Assembly (NCBI RefSeq): GCF_013409935.1
Contig: NZ_JACCCO010000001.1
Span: forward strand, 806,001-870,000
Length of the DNA stretch: 64,000 nucleotides
Source of the DNA: Streptosporangium sandarakinum
GTDB lineage: Bacteria; Actinomycetota; Actinomycetes; Streptosporangiales; Streptosporangiaceae
Reading direction: 5' to 3'
In this document: positions 49,813 to 59,224 of the stretch, piece after piece
Layout: each line of letters starts with the position of its first letter
How positions within the stretch are numbered: the first letter of the stretch is position 1
Made by a program: the position numbers and the translations under genes
The notes under the pieces: model-generated
What the model was told of the DNA's origin: nothing
Seen by the model: the letters and a program-made list of their open reading frames with translations, nothing else
Database searches by the model: none

Positions 49813-50396
49813 GTGGTCAGCTCGGCCCAGACCTCCTCGGCGCGGGCCGTCAGCTCCTCCAGCGATCCCTCGTTCGGCACGACGATGTCGGCGACCTTGA
49901 GCCGGTCCTCACGGCTCGCCTGGGCGGCGATCCGGGCCTCGGCGTCCTGCCGGGCCATGCCGCGCAGCTCCACCAGCCGGGCGATCCGGACGTCGTCGGC
50001 GGCGTCCACCACCACGACCACGTCGTACATGGGGGCGAGACCGTTCTCGGCGAGCAGCGGGACGTCGTAGACCACGATCGCGTCCGCGTCCGCCCGGTCC
50101 TGCAGCTCGGCGACGCGCGCGCCGACCAGCGGGTGCACGATGCCGTTGAGGACGGCGAGTTTCTCGGGGTCGGAGAAGACGATCGAGCCGAGCTTCGGCC
50201 GGTCGAGCGTGCCGTCGGCACGGAGGATCCCGGCGCCGAACGCCTCGATGACCCGGGCCAGCCCCTCGGTGCCGGGTTCGACCACCTCGCGGGCGATCCG
50301 GTCGGCGTCGATCACCACGGCCCCCAGGGAGGCCAGCCGCCGCGACACCTCGCTCTTGCCGGACCCGATTCCGCCGGTAAGTCCCACCTTCAGCAT
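49797..50396 (-). CDS. coaE: Dephospho-CoA kinase
   Basis: A 199-residue P-loop kinase that performs the last step of coenzyme A synthesis, phosphorylating the 3' hydroxyl of dephospho-CoA. The P-loop is [17 protein letters not shown] at the N-terminus, [14 protein letters not shown] gives the substrate Asp, and [13 protein letters not shown] is the typical mid-protein motif. ATG 50396 is preferred: a TATGCT hexamer ends seven bases upstream, so the mRNA is probably leaderless. The long bifunctional C-terminal extension seen in mycobacterial CoaE is absent. Next to rpsA, as often in actinobacteria. Confidence 0.95.
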   Translation of the reverse strand: MLKVGLTGGIGSGKSEVSRRLASLGAVVIDADRIAREVVEPGTEGLARVIEAFGAGILRADGTLDRPKLGSIVFSDPEKLAVLNGIVHPLVGARVAELQDRADADAIVVYDVPLLAENGLAPMYDVVVVVDAADDVRIARLVELRGMARQDAEARIAAQASREDRLKVADIVVPNEGSLEELTARAEEVWAELTTRART

Positions 50397-50403
50397 GACG
50401 GGC

Positions 50404-50409
50404 AGCATA
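50404..50409 (-). promoter_or_regulatory. -10 hexamer TATGCT for a leaderless coaE
   Basis: On the minus strand, TATGCT ends seven bases before the coaE ATG, and no ribosome site is present. The -35 region is not recognisable. Confidence 0.5.
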
Positions 50410-50486
50410 ACGCGGCGGGCGGCGGGAGCGGACTCGGCCGGGCTGCCTCCGCGTGCGCCGACCCCGGCGGACGGGTCCCGGGCGGG

Positions 50487-50936
50487 TCAGGGTTCGCGGC
50501 GCAGGTGGACCAGCGTGAGATGGTCGCTCATCCGCTCCCGGCGGGTCTCGCGGTAGCCGTGACGCCGGTACAGCCTGAGGTTGCTCTCCGACAGGTGACC
50601 GGTGAACAGGTCGAACGCCCGCGCGGAGGCGGCCTCGGCGTGGAGGGCGGCCAGCAGCGCCCCGCCGACGCCGCGGCCCTGGGCGTCGGGTGCGACCACG
50701 AGGCGGCCGACCAGGCAGGTGGTGCCGGACATCCTCCCGCGGACCGCGCCGACGATCCGTTCCCCCTGGCGGGCGACGAGGACGACGCCGGTCTCGACGG
50801 CCGCGCGGACCTGCTCGGCCGACTCCACCAGCGGCGGGATGAACGGATCCCCGTAGAGCTGGGCCTCGCTGACGTAGGCGGCCCGCTGCACGGTCAGGAT
50901 CTCTCCGGCGTCCCCGGGTCCGGCCCGTTCGATCAT
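50487..50936 (-). CDS. GNAT family N-acetyltransferase
   Basis: A 149-residue single GNAT domain. The acetyl-CoA motif A is LVVAPDAQGRGVGGALLAAL, and motif B is SNLRLYRRHGYRE near the C-terminus. Such small enzymes acetylate amino groups on antibiotics, amino acids or proteins; the acceptor here is unknown. ATG 50936 gives the usual MIERAGPGDAGEI start, and GTG 50942 two codons earlier is equally possible. It lies between coaE and rpsA on the same strand, after the rpsA terminator. Confidence 0.87.
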   Translation of the reverse strand: MIERAGPGDAGEILTVQRAAYVSEAQLYGDPFIPPLVESAEQVRAAVETGVVLVARQGERIVGAVRGRMSGTTCLVGRLVVAPDAQGRGVGGALLAALHAEAASARAFDLFTGHLSESNLRLYRRHGYRETRRERMSDHLTLVHLRREP

Positions 50937-51034
50937 GGTCACGGCCGCCACCCTACGGCACCGCCGTACCGTACGGCGGGGGCGGGTCTTCACGGTCCGG
51001 GCGCGGTTCCGCGGCCGGAGGCGGCCGGAACGTG

Positions 51035-51063
51035 AAAAAGGACCCCGCCGAAGCGGGGTCCTT
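51035..51063 (-). terminator. Intrinsic terminator of rpsA
   Basis: A perfect 11-bp stem (51038-51048 with 51053-51063) with a TTCG-type loop is followed on the minus strand by TTTTT. It begins 44 bases after the rpsA stop and is the clearest classical terminator in the window. Confidence 0.9.
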
Positions 51064-51106
51064 CCTCACATCACTCGCTCAGGGCCTGCGCCCGGCGGGA
51101 CCGGTG

Positions 51107-52594
51107 TCAGCTCTGGCCGCCGGCGAGCTTCTCGCGCAGAGCGGCGAGAGCCTCGTCGGAGGCGAGGGCGCCGGCCGCCGGAGCGGAGGAACCGCCGCCG
51201 CTCGAACCGGCCGACTGGGTCTCACCGGTGTAGGACGTCGGAGCCGCCTCGGCCTCGGCGTCGGCCTTGCGGGCCTCCTCGATCTGGCGCTTGTGGGCCT
51301 CGAAGCGGTTCTGGGCCTCGGCGTACTGCCGCTCCCACTCCTCGCGCTGCTTGTCGAAGCCCTCGAGCCACTCGCCGGTCTCGGAGTCGAAGCCCTCGGG
51401 GTAGATGTAGTTGCCCTGGTCGTCGTAGGTCGCCGCCATGCCGTACAGCGTGGGGTCGAACTCGACGTCGGCGCCCATCGCGGACTCGTTCGCCTGCTTG
51501 AGCGACAGCGAGATCCGGCGACGGTCGAGGTCGATGTCGATGATCTTGACGAAGATCTCCTCGCCGACCGTGACGACCTGCTCGGGGATCTCGACGTGAC
51601 GCTCGGCCAGCTCGGAGATGTGGACGAGGCCCTCGATGCCCTCCTCGACCCGGACGAACGCACCGAACGGCACCAGCTTGGTGACCCGGCCGGGCACGAC
51701 CTGGCCGATCTGGTGGGTACGGGCGAACTGCTGCCAGGGGTCCTCCTGCGTCGCCTTGAGCGACAGGGAGACCCGCTCGCGCTCCATGTCGACGTCGAGA
51801 ACCTCGACGGTGACCTCCTGGCCGACCTCGACGACCTCGGACGGGTGGTCGATGTGCTTCCAGGACAGCTCCGAGACGTGCACCAGACCGTCGACGCCGC
51901 CGAGGTCGACGAACGCGCCGAAGTTGACGATCGAGGAGACGACGCCCTTGCGGACCTGACCCTTCTGCAGGGTGTTGAGGAACGTCTGGCGAACCTCGGA
52001 CTGGGTCTGCTCCAGCCAGGCGCGGCGGGACAGGACCACGTTGTTGCGGTTCTTGTCGAGCTCGATGATCTTCGCCTCGAGCTCGCGGCCGACATACGGC
52101 TGCAGGTCGCGGACCCGGCGCATCTCGACCAGGGACGCCGGCAGGAAGCCACGGAGGCCGATGTCGAGGATGAGACCACCCTTGACGACCTCGATGACGG
52201 TGCCGGTGACGATGCCGTCCTCGTCCTTGATCTTCTCGATCGTGCCCCAGGCCCGCTCGTACTGAGCGCGCTTCTTGGACAGGATCAGACGGCCTTCCTT
52301 GTCCTCCTTCTGGAGGACGAGCGCCTCGACGTGCTCGCCAACCTCGACGACATCCGCCGGATCGACATCGTGCTTGATCGAGAGCTCACGCGAGGGGATG
52401 ACACCCTCGGTCTTGTAGCCGATGTCGAGCAAAACTTCGTCTCGATCGACCTTGACGACGGTGCCCTCGACGATGTCGCCGTCGTTGAAGTACTTGATGG
52501 TCAGGTCGATCGCTGCGAGGAACTCTTCCTCGGACCCGATGTCGTTGACCGCTACCTGCGGGGTGCTCGAGGTGGCCTCAGTGCTGCTCGTCAT
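51107..52594 (-). CDS. rpsA: 30S ribosomal protein S1
   Basis: A 495-residue S1 protein with four S1/OB-fold RNA-binding domains (roughly 36-105, 123-190, 210-278, 295-364), as in other actinobacteria; E. coli S1 has six. Repeated marks are GTVVKVDRDEVLLDIGYKTE, GLILDIGLRGFLPASL, VNFGAFVDLGGVDGLVHVSE and LVPFGAFVRVEEGIEGLVHI. The acidic C-terminal tail ends in AALREKLAGGQS. S1 helps bind mRNA to the 30S subunit, which matters less for leaderless mRNAs. ATG 52594 sits after a ~148-base leader from a strong promoter. Confidence 0.97.
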   Translation of the reverse strand: MTSSTEATSSTPQVAVNDIGSEEEFLAAIDLTIKYFNDGDIVEGTVVKVDRDEVLLDIGYKTEGVIPSRELSIKHDVDPADVVEVGEHVEALVLQKEDKEGRLILSKKRAQYERAWGTIEKIKDEDGIVTGTVIEVVKGGLILDIGLRGFLPASLVEMRRVRDLQPYVGRELEAKIIELDKNRNNVVLSRRAWLEQTQSEVRQTFLNTLQKGQVRKGVVSSIVNFGAFVDLGGVDGLVHVSELSWKHIDHPSEVVEVGQEVTVEVLDVDMERERVSLSLKATQEDPWQQFARTHQIGQVVPGRVTKLVPFGAFVRVEEGIEGLVHISELAERHVEIPEQVVTVGEEIFVKIIDIDLDRRRISLSLKQANESAMGADVEFDPTLYGMAATYDDQGNYIYPEGFDSETGEWLEGFDKQREEWERQYAEAQNRFEAHKRQIEEARKADAEAEAAPTSYTGETQSAGSSGGGSSAPAAGALASDEALAALREKLAGGQS

Positions 52595-52748
52595 GTGTGG
52601 AAGTGCTCCGAACGCGGACAGATGTCGATGTGGCGAACACGCAGCAGGCCTCTTACCGATCAGCCGGAGAATCCGGAGGATTACGCCGACTTGATCGAGC
52701 GCGAGCCCACTCGGTCCGAGACACGCACGAGCCCACAGCGCAGCGATC

Positions 52749-52777
52749 AGCATATGAGACCAGACGAGCCTGGTCAA
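52749..52777 (-). promoter_or_regulatory. Promoter of rpsA
   Basis: On the minus strand TTGACC (52777-52772) and TATGCT (52754-52749) are 17 bases apart, close to the consensus for the main sigma factor. The start point would be near 52742. Confidence 0.8.
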
Positions 52778-52799
52778 TCCGGGGGCACGACACGCCGGG

Positions 52800-52830
52800 G
52801 GTCCGGACCGGAAATCAGCTGATCCGGACC
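52800..52830 (-). terminator. Terminator of the polysaccharide deacetylase gene
   Basis: GGTCCGGA (52800-52807) and TCCGGACC (52823-52830) form a perfect 8-bp stem, starting 15 bases after the stop codon and ahead of the rpsA promoter. The loop is long (15 bases). Confidence 0.5.
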
Positions 52831-52844
52831 GTGATCGGGGTCGC

Positions 52845-53981
52845 TCAGTAGACGATCACCCGTCCCCTGTTCCGGGAGCTGATCTTACCGCGAAGTCCTT
52901 TGGGAACGGAGATGTGGGCCGGATCACCGTCGGCGGTGTAGCGCCGGTCGGGGTGGTCGCGCAGCCACTCCAGCCAGTACTGCGAGCACCATCGACGACA
53001 TTCGCCTTTTTTACCGTTGCTTTGGATCCGCTGGATGGCCCGCCAGTCGTATCCCTTGGTGAACGGCGACTCCGACGGCTGCGCCCCGGCCAGGAAGACG
53101 CCCTTGAACCGGTAGGTGACGCCGTCCCACTTGCCGGCCTGCACGATGGACCTCTTGCGCGGCATCGCGCCGTAGGGCAGGGCCAGCGTCTCCGACGGCC
53201 CGACTCCGAGCCGGCCGAGCAGCCGCTCGGTCCGCGCGAGCTGCTCGGCGACCTTCTTCTTCGGCATGGCGGGGAGGTAGGGGTGACGCCAGGTGTGGTT
53301 GGCGACCTCGAACCCGTGGGAGGCCAGCCAGTCCACCGCGCGCTTCTGGTCCTTCTCCGCGCGCAGCCCGAACGGCTCGCGGTTGACCCAGAAGGTCGCC
53401 ACCGGGCGGAAGCCCGGGTACCTCCTGGCGACGTCGTAGATGACCCCGACGGCGGTGTCCTTGACCGGCGCGCCGGAGTCGTCCAGCGCGAAGTGGCTGG
53501 AGTGGCCGTCGTCGAAGGTCAGCACGACCGGGTGCTTGCCGGCCGGGATGTCCATCCGGCCGGTGACGAACTCGCGCGCGGTGACCGGCACGTAGTCGTC
53601 CTCGGCGAGCCTCTCCAGCTCCTTGCGCAGCTGGGCGGGCGTGCGGTCGATGGAGGCGGCGCGCTTGGCGACGATCCGGTGGTACATCAGCACCGGGACC
53701 ATTCCGGCCTCGTTGGCCCCGACCTGCCGGGCGAACTCCGGGGTGGCCGGGACGGGCGGCGGCAGCTCGACCGACGGCAGGGCGGGGTCCGCGGACTCCG
53801 CGGAGCCCGGAGACCCCGAGGGGTCCGGCGCGGCGGACGGCGAATCCGTCGCCCGCCCCCTCGTCCAGTCGGCCACCGGCGTGGTCGCCGGGGGCAGCAC
53901 CAGGAGCGCCACCACCGCGACGGCCACCACCAGCACGTTCACCAGCATGATGACCTGTGCGAACGGCGTCAGACTCCGCAC
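52845..53981 (-). CDS. Membrane-anchored polysaccharide deacetylase (NodB/CE4)
   Basis: A 378-residue extracellular enzyme anchored by one N-terminal helix (VIMLVNVLVVAVAVVALLVL). A Pro/Ser/Ala linker (about 35-85) leads to the NodB domain. The first metal motif TFDDG and the H-x-x-x-H motif (ANHTWRHPYL) are intact, and LALPYGAMPRKR matches the later catalytic region. CE4 enzymes remove N-acetyl groups from peptidoglycan or other polymers, using a metal. Two cysteines (CRRWC) near the C-terminus could form a disulfide. ATG/GTG 53981 leads directly into the basic signal-anchor start. It stands alone upstream of rpsA. Confidence 0.9.
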   Translation of the reverse strand: MRSLTPFAQVIMLVNVLVVAVAVVALLVLPPATTPVADWTRGRATDSPSAAPDPSGSPGSAESADPALPSVELPPPVPATPEFARQVGANEAGMVPVLMYHRIVAKRAASIDRTPAQLRKELERLAEDDYVPVTAREFVTGRMDIPAGKHPVVLTFDDGHSSHFALDDSGAPVKDTAVGVIYDVARRYPGFRPVATFWVNREPFGLRAEKDQKRAVDWLASHGFEVANHTWRHPYLPAMPKKKVAEQLARTERLLGRLGVGPSETLALPYGAMPRKRSIVQAGKWDGVTYRFKGVFLAGAQPSESPFTKGYDWRAIQRIQSNGKKGECRRWCSQYWLEWLRDHPDRRYTADGDPAHISVPKGLRGKISSRNRGRVIVY

Positions 53982-54067
53982 GAAACCCCCGTGACGTCGA
54001 AGATGTCGGCTCGATGACCCACCCTAGAGCAGATCCGGGCGGGCCGGACGATCCCGACCGCCGGGGC

Positions 54068-56785
54068 TCAGTGACCGGCGTCCTCCCAGGTGCGCCCGAC
54101 GCCCACGGAGACCTCCAGCGGGACCCGCAGGGAGTAGGCGGCGTTCATCCGGCCGACGACCAGGTCACGCAGCGTGTCGAGCTCTCCGGGCGCCACCTCG
54201 AACACGAGCTCGTCGTGGACCTGGAGCAGCATCCGCGACCGCAGACCGGCATCCTTGACCGCGCGGTGGACGCCCAGCATGGCGACCTTGATGATGTCGG
54301 CCGCCGACCCCTGGATCGGGGCGTTGAGCGCCATCCGCTCGGCCATCTCGCGGCGCTGGCGGTTGTCGCTGTTGAGGTCGGGGAGGTAGCGGCGGCGGCC
54401 CAGGATGGTCTCGGTGTAGCCGTCCTGCCGGGCCTGCGCGACGATCGCGTTGAGGAAGTCGCGGACGCCGCCGAACTCCTCGAAGTACTCCTCCTTCAGG
54501 CCCCTGGCCTCGGCCACCGGGATGTTCAGCTGCGCCGACAGCCCGTAGTCGGACAGGCCGTAGGCCAGGCCGTAGTTCATCGCCTTGATCTTGGCGCGCA
54601 TCTCCCCGGTGACCTCGCCGGGGGCGATGTCGAACACCCGCGCGGCGGTGGCCTTGTGGAAGTCGTGACCCGACTCGAAGGCCGCGATCAGCGACTCGTC
54701 GCCGGACAGGTGCGCCATGATCCGCAGCTCGATCTGGCTGTAGTCGGCCGTCAGCAGCGTCTCGTAGCCGGAGCCGACCACGAAGCCCTGCCGGATCCGG
54801 CGGCCCTCCACGGTGCGGATCGGGATGTTCTGCAGGTTGGGCTTCTCGGAGCTGAGCCGCCCGGTGGCCGCGACGATCTGGTTGAAGGTGGTGTGGATCC
54901 GCCCGTCGTCGGCGACCTCCTTGATCAGGCCCTCGACGGTGACCTTGAGCTTGGCCTGATCACGGTGACGGAGCATGATCGTCGGCAGCTCGTGGTCGGT
55001 CTGGGTGGCCAGCCAGGCCAGCGCGTCGGCGTCGGTGGTGTAGCCCGTCTTGGTCTTCTTGGTCTTGGGCAGCCCGAGCCTGACGAACAGGATCTCCTGC
55101 AGCTGCTTGGGCGAGCCGAGGTTGAACTGCTCGCCGACGCAGGCGTGCGCCGCCTCCACGGCCTGCTTGACCGCGGCGCCGAACTCGGCCTCCAGCCGGC
55201 CGAGGTGGTCGCCGTCGGCGGCGATCCCGGCCCGCTCCATCTCGGCCAGCACGCCCACCAGCGGCAGCTCCACGTCGCGCAGCAGGCCGGCGCCGCCGCG
55301 CGTCTCCAGGAACGCCTCCAGCGCGTCGGCCAGCTCGGCCACGGCCAGCGCCCGCAGGCCCAGGTCGCGGGCGGCCTCCTCCTCAAGGTCGTCGAACAGG
55401 CTCGCCTGGCCGCCGTCGTCGGCCTGGCCGCGCAGCTCCCGCTGGAGGTAGGAGCGCGCCAGGTCCTCCAGCGGGAAGGCGCGCTGCCCCGGCATGGCGA
55501 GGTAGGCGGCCAGCGCCGTGTCGCACGTCAGGCCGCGCAGCTCCATCCCCTGGGACCACAGCGCCAGCATGGGGCCCTTGGCGTCGTGGACGGCCTTGGC
55601 CGCCGACTCGTCGGCCAGCCACGCCCGCAGCGCCGCCTCGTCGGATTCGGTGAGCGCCACGGGGTCGACGAAGGCCGCCCGGCCCGGCGCGCCGTCGCCC
55701 GGCACGGCGATCGCGATGCCGTCCAGACGGCCGGCGCCCTTGGCGTAGGAGCCGGTGAAGGCCAGGCCCGCGCGGTGGCCCGGGCCGGTGGGCAGCGCCG
55801 CGAGCCAGGCGGCGACCTCGTCGGGGCCGAGCCGCACGACGTCGACCTCGAACGCCTCGCCGTCCTCGCCCGTGGCCTCGGCCGCGCCGAGCGTCTTGAA
55901 CAGCCGGTCGCGGATCTCGCCGCGGAACTCCAGCGTGTCGAGGATCTTGTCGATCTCCCCGCGGTCCCACCGGCCGATCGTCAGCGCCGTGACGTCCTGC
56001 TCCAGCGGCGCGTCGCGCAGCAGGTGGGTGAGGCGGCGGTTGAGCAGCACCTGGTCGAGGTGGGCCCGCAGCTTGTCGCCGACCTTGCCGGTGACCTCGT
56101 CGACCCGGTTCACCAGCTCCTCCAGCGAGCCGAACTCGCGGATCCACTTGGCGGCGGTCTTCTCCCCCACGCCCGGGATGTTGGGGAGGTTGTCGCTGCT
56201 GTCGCCGCGGATCGCGGCGAAGTCGGGGTACTGCACCGGGGTGAGGCCGTACTTCTCCTCGACGGCCTCGGGCGTGAACCTCGTCATGTTGCTGATCCCC
56301 ACCCGGGTCATCAGCACCGTGATCCGGTCGTCGACGAGCTGCAGCGCGTCGCGGTCGCCGGTGACGACCAGCACGTTCATCCCCTGGTCGGCGGCGCGGG
56401 TGGCGAGCGTGGCGATCAGGTCGTCGGCCTCGTACCCCGGCAGCGACATGTGCGGGACGTGCAGCGCGTCGAGCATCTCGTGGATGAGGCTCATCTGGCT
56501 GCGGAAGCTGTCGGGGCTCGCGCTGCGGTTGGCCTTGTAGGGGGTGTACTCCTCGTGCCGGAACGTCGGCTCCGACCGGTCGAAGCAGACCGCCACGTGC
56601 GTGGGCTGCTCGTCGCGGAGCACGTTGACCAGCATCGACGTGAAACCGTAGACCGCGTTGGTCGTCTGCCCGGTCGTCGTGGAGAAGTTCTCCTCCGGCA
56701 GGGCGTAGAACGCCCGGTAGGCCAGGGAGTGACCGTCCAGCAGCAGCAGACACGGACGAGAGGGGGTCGCTTCGTTCTTCGGCAC
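54068..56785 (-). CDS. polA: DNA polymerase I
   Basis: A 905-residue polymerase. The 5'-nuclease domain (about 1-300) is intact: LLLLDGHSLAYRAFYAL, LPGYEADD, VVTGDRDALQL and RGDSSDNLPNIPGVGEKTA. The middle 3'-5' exonuclease-like domain lacks the DxE and other acidic ligands, as in other actinobacterial PolA, so it should not proofread. The polymerase domain has the catalytic DYSQIELRI (motif A), the O helix RRKAKAMNYG-like region (MRAKIKAMNYGLAYGLSDYG) and QVHDELVFE (motif C). It fills gaps in repair and removes Okazaki primers. GTG 56785 is preceded six bases upstream by TAGGCT, so the mRNA may be leaderless. Confidence 0.97.
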   Translation of the reverse strand: MPKNEATPSRPCLLLLDGHSLAYRAFYALPEENFSTTTGQTTNAVYGFTSMLVNVLRDEQPTHVAVCFDRSEPTFRHEEYTPYKANRSASPDSFRSQMSLIHEMLDALHVPHMSLPGYEADDLIATLATRAADQGMNVLVVTGDRDALQLVDDRITVLMTRVGISNMTRFTPEAVEEKYGLTPVQYPDFAAIRGDSSDNLPNIPGVGEKTAAKWIREFGSLEELVNRVDEVTGKVGDKLRAHLDQVLLNRRLTHLLRDAPLEQDVTALTIGRWDRGEIDKILDTLEFRGEIRDRLFKTLGAAEATGEDGEAFEVDVVRLGPDEVAAWLAALPTGPGHRAGLAFTGSYAKGAGRLDGIAIAVPGDGAPGRAAFVDPVALTESDEAALRAWLADESAAKAVHDAKGPMLALWSQGMELRGLTCDTALAAYLAMPGQRAFPLEDLARSYLQRELRGQADDGGQASLFDDLEEEAARDLGLRALAVAELADALEAFLETRGGAGLLRDVELPLVGVLAEMERAGIAADGDHLGRLEAEFGAAVKQAVEAAHACVGEQFNLGSPKQLQEILFVRLGLPKTKKTKTGYTTDADALAWLATQTDHELPTIMLRHRDQAKLKVTVEGLIKEVADDGRIHTTFNQIVAATGRLSSEKPNLQNIPIRTVEGRRIRQGFVVGSGYETLLTADYSQIELRIMAHLSGDESLIAAFESGHDFHKATAARVFDIAPGEVTGEMRAKIKAMNYGLAYGLSDYGLSAQLNIPVAEARGLKEEYFEEFGGVRDFLNAIVAQARQDGYTETILGRRRYLPDLNSDNRQRREMAERMALNAPIQGSAADIIKVAMLGVHRAVKDAGLRSRMLLQVHDELVFEVAPGELDTLRDLVVGRMNAAYSLRVPLEVSVGVGRTWEDAGH

Positions 56786-56791
56786 ACCAAA

Positions 56792-56797
56792 AGCCTA
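56792..56797 (-). promoter_or_regulatory. -10 hexamer TAGGCT for a leaderless polA
   Basis: Minus-strand TAGGCT ends six bases before the polA GTG. GGAG lies too far upstream (14 bases) to serve it. The -35 is weak. Confidence 0.4.
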
Positions 56798-56847
56798 GTC
56801 TCCTGGTGCGACAGAAAACCTGGGTCGGTACGACAGGAGGCATCCCC

Positions 56848-57276
56848 TTGACCATGACGGACCCCGACGAGGTCGCCCGCCGGCTGTGGGAGCGGCTCGG
56901 CGCCTCCCAGGCCGACACCCTGATCGGCCGGATGGGCATCGAGATCGTCGAGGCCGGCCCGGACCGGGTGGTCGGCCGGATGCCGGTCAAGGGCAACGTC
57001 CAGCCGTACGGCCTGCTGCACGGCGGCGCCTCCTGCGTGCTGGCCGAGACCCTCGGCTCGGCCGGGGCGGCGCTGTTCGCCGGGCCCGGCCGGATCGCGG
57101 TGGGCGTCGAGATCAACGCCTCCCACCACCGCTCGGCCACCTCCGGCCACGTCACCGGCGTCGCCACCCGGATCCACGGCGGCCGCACGCTCGCCACCTA
57201 CGACATCCGGATCACCGACGAGCAGGACCGCCTGGTGTGCACCTCGCGCCTGACCTGCGTGCTGCGCGACCGCTGA
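56848..57276 (+). CDS. PaaI-type hotdog thioesterase
   Basis: A 142-residue hotdog-fold acyl-CoA thioesterase of the PaaI/MenI-like group. VVGRMPVKGNVQPYGLLHGG carries the family pattern with the catalytic-region H-G-G, followed by VLAETLGSAGAALFAG with the acidic residue, and GVEINASHHRSATSGHVTGV. It splits CoA thioesters; the 1,4-dihydroxy-2-naphthoyl-CoA step of menaquinone synthesis is possible, but no men genes are near. TTG 56848 is chosen because GGAGG lies seven bases before it; ATG 56854 is two codons later and spaced less well. Divergent from polA. Confidence 0.9.
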   Translation: MTMTDPDEVARRLWERLGASQADTLIGRMGIEIVEAGPDRVVGRMPVKGNVQPYGLLHGGASCVLAETLGSAGAALFAGPGRIAVGVEINASHHRSATSGHVTGVATRIHGGRTLATYDIRITDEQDRLVCTSRLTCVLRDR

Positions 57277-57423
57277 CCCCGTACGGCCCCGCGCCGTCCG
57301 CGCCTCCGGCGGTCCTCCCGGGCCACGCGGGGCCGGCGGGCCGGCGGGCCTCCAGGCGCGTGCCCGCTCCGCGCGGGACCGCCGATCCTTTACGTTGCGA
57401 GGCCGGATCCGGGCCGTACATCT

Positions 57424-57453
57424 TTGCACTATCGGCACATGGGTCGCTACGGT
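57424..57453 (+). promoter_or_regulatory. Candidate promoter in the gene-free gap
   Basis: TTGCAC (57424-57429) and TACGGT (57448-57453) are 18 bases apart and point into a stretch with no open frame that ends at a strong hairpin. It may drive a small RNA. Confidence 0.4.
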
Positions 57454-57551
57454 GGGTGACAGCGGTGCCCGCGGGGAGGCCGAGTAGAAAACGCGCAGGG
57501 TCGGGGAAGCTCTGCACGGCGCCAAAGGCCTCCCCCGGGCCCCGGGAACGG

Positions 57552-57587
57552 CCTCGCGGCCCCGCACCGGGGTGCGGGGCCGCGAGG
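57552..57587. terminator. Strong hairpin between thioesterase and gluA
   Basis: A perfect 15-bp stem (57552-57566 with 57573-57587) around CCGGGG. It ends 24 bases after the gluA stop on the minus strand and can also terminate plus-strand transcripts. The surrounding gap 57277-57611 has no gene. Confidence 0.8.
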
Positions 57588-57611
57588 GCCGTGCCGGACG
57601 TGCGGGACGCC

Positions 57612-58373
57612 TCAGACGTCGGTGTGGGTCGGGTCCAGCACCCGGCGCAGGAACGCCTTGGTGCGCTCCTGCTGCGGGTCGCCGATCACCTGGGCGGCCG
57701 GGCCGTCCTCGACGATCACGCCGCCGTCCATGAAGACCACCCGGTCGGCTACGTCGCGGGCGAACGCCATCTCGTGGGTGACCACGAGCATCGTCATCCC
57801 CTCCTCGGCCAGCTTGCGCATGACCGCCAGCACGTCGCCGACCAGCTCGGGGTCCAGCGCCGAGGTGGGCTCGTCGAAGAGCATCAGCGCCGGGTTCATG
57901 GCCAGCGCCCGGGCGATGGCCACCCGCTGCTGCTGGCCGCCGGACAGCTGCGCCGGGTAGGCGTCGCACTTCTCGGCGATGCCCACCTTCTCCAGGTTCT
58001 CCCGGGCGACCCGGTCGGCCTCGGCCTTCCCGCGCTTCAGCACCCGCCGCTGGGCGATCATCACGTTCTCCAGCACCGTCATGTGCGGGAACAGGTTGAA
58101 CTGCTGGAAGACCATGCCGACCCGGCGGCGGGCCGCGTCGAGGTCGACGTCGGGGTCGGTCAGCTCGATGCCCTCCAGGACCACCCGGCCGGAGGTGGGC
58201 TGCTCCAGGAGGTTCACGCACCGCAGCAGCGTCGACTTGCCCGACCCCGAGGGGCCGATGACGCAGACGACCTGGCCGGGCTCGACGGAGAAGTCGATGC
58301 CCTTGAGGACCTCCAGCTCGCCGAACGACTTGTGCAGGTCGCGGATCTCGACCGCGTGCTCCACCCCGCTCAC
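57612..58373 (-). CDS. gluA: Glutamate-type amino-acid ABC transporter ATP-binding protein
   Basis: A 253-residue ATPase of the polar amino-acid uptake class (GluA/GlnQ). Walker A is [20 protein letters not shown], the signature is [17 protein letters not shown], Walker B is [14 protein letters not shown], and [20 protein letters not shown] holds the H-loop. It powers import through the permease encoded just upstream. GTG 58373 overlaps the permease stop as GTGA (58370-58373). A strong hairpin follows the stop, so it is the last gene of a three-gene operon. Substrate assignment to glutamate or glutamine is by family. Confidence 0.93.
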   Translation of the reverse strand: MSGVEHAVEIRDLHKSFGELEVLKGIDFSVEPGQVVCVIGPSGSGKSTLLRCVNLLEQPTSGRVVLEGIELTDPDVDLDAARRRVGMVFQQFNLFPHMTVLENVMIAQRRVLKRGKAEADRVARENLEKVGIAEKCDAYPAQLSGGQQQRVAIARALAMNPALMLFDEPTSALDPELVGDVLAVMRKLAEEGMTMLVVTHEMAFARDVADRVVFMDGGVIVEDGPAAQVIGDPQQERTKAFLRRVLDPTHTDV

Positions 58374-59221
58374 CGTCCCTTCGCCTGACGACGTTCCAGC
58401 CGGGAGGCGAGGTAGCCCAGCGGGATGGTGACCAGGAGATACGTGATGCCGACCACCAGGATGGGGGTGGCGTTGGCGTAGGTGGAGGCCATGTCGTTGC
58501 CGAACTTCGTCAGCTCGACGTACTCGCCGGACACGCCGAGGAACAGCACCAGCGAGGAGTCCTTGAGCAGCGCCACGAACTGGTTGGTCGTCGGCGGGAT
58601 CACGATCCGCACCGCCTGCGGGATGACGATGCTGACCATGGCCCTGGCGTGCGACATGCCCAGCGAGCGGGCCGCCTCCATCTGCCCCTTGGGTACGGCC
58701 TGCAGGCCCGCGCGGAGCGTCTCGGCCATGTAGGCCGCGCCGACGACCGTCAGGCCCAGGATGCCCTGGCCGTAGGTGCCGCCCGGAACCTCGAAGCCCG
58801 GCAGCGCCAGCGGCAGGAACAGGATGAGCAGGAAGATCAGCAGCGCGGGCAGCCCGCGGAAGATCTCGATGTAGGCGACGGCGATCCACCGGTAGGGGCG
58901 CACCGACGACATCCGCATCAGGGCGAACACCAGGCCCAGCAGGAAGGCGAAGACGAAGCCGCCCACCGAGTAGATGATCGTGTTCTTCAGCGCGACCGTG
59001 AACAGGTCCGGGAACATCTCCCCGGCGACCTCGCCCTTGGCGAAGTTCTGGCCGAGCGGGCCCCACTCGACGCGCAGCGCGAGGAAGACCACCAGGGCCG
59101 CCAGCACGACGTACTGGACGGCCCGGCTGATCCGTTGCTTCTTGCGGGGGCTGAGGCCCGCCCGGCCGGAGGGGGTTCCGGCCGGACGGGACGGCTCAGC
59201 CGCCTTGAGATGGTCGGTCAT
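58370..59221 (-). CDS. Polar amino-acid ABC transporter permease
   Basis: A 283-residue inner-membrane permease of the HisM/GlnP class. After a ~35-residue charged leader, the first helix is [15 protein letters not shown]. The core begins at [20 protein letters not shown], and the EAA loop is [20 protein letters not shown] (E-A-A at the expected place). Only one permease gene is present, whereas the corynebacterial gluABCD system has two, so it probably works as a homodimer. ATG 59221 lies three bases after the binding-protein stop. Confidence 0.92.
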   Translation of the reverse strand: MTDHLKAAEPSRPAGTPSGRAGLSPRKKQRISRAVQYVVLAALVVFLALRVEWGPLGQNFAKGEVAGEMFPDLFTVALKNTIIYSVGGFVFAFLLGLVFALMRMSSVRPYRWIAVAYIEIFRGLPALLIFLLILFLPLALPGFEVPGGTYGQGILGLTVVGAAYMAETLRAGLQAVPKGQMEAARSLGMSHARAMVSIVIPQAVRIVIPPTTNQFVALLKDSSLVLFLGVSGEYVELTKFGNDMASTYANATPILVVGITYLLVTIPLGYLASRLERRQAKGR

Positions 59222-59224
59222 GGA

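Noticed and set aside
54068-56785. Loss of 3'-5' exonuclease residues in PolA as a new finding
   Set aside because: Absence of the proofreading ligands is usual for actinobacterial DNA polymerase I, so it is recorded in the annotation but not reported as unusual.
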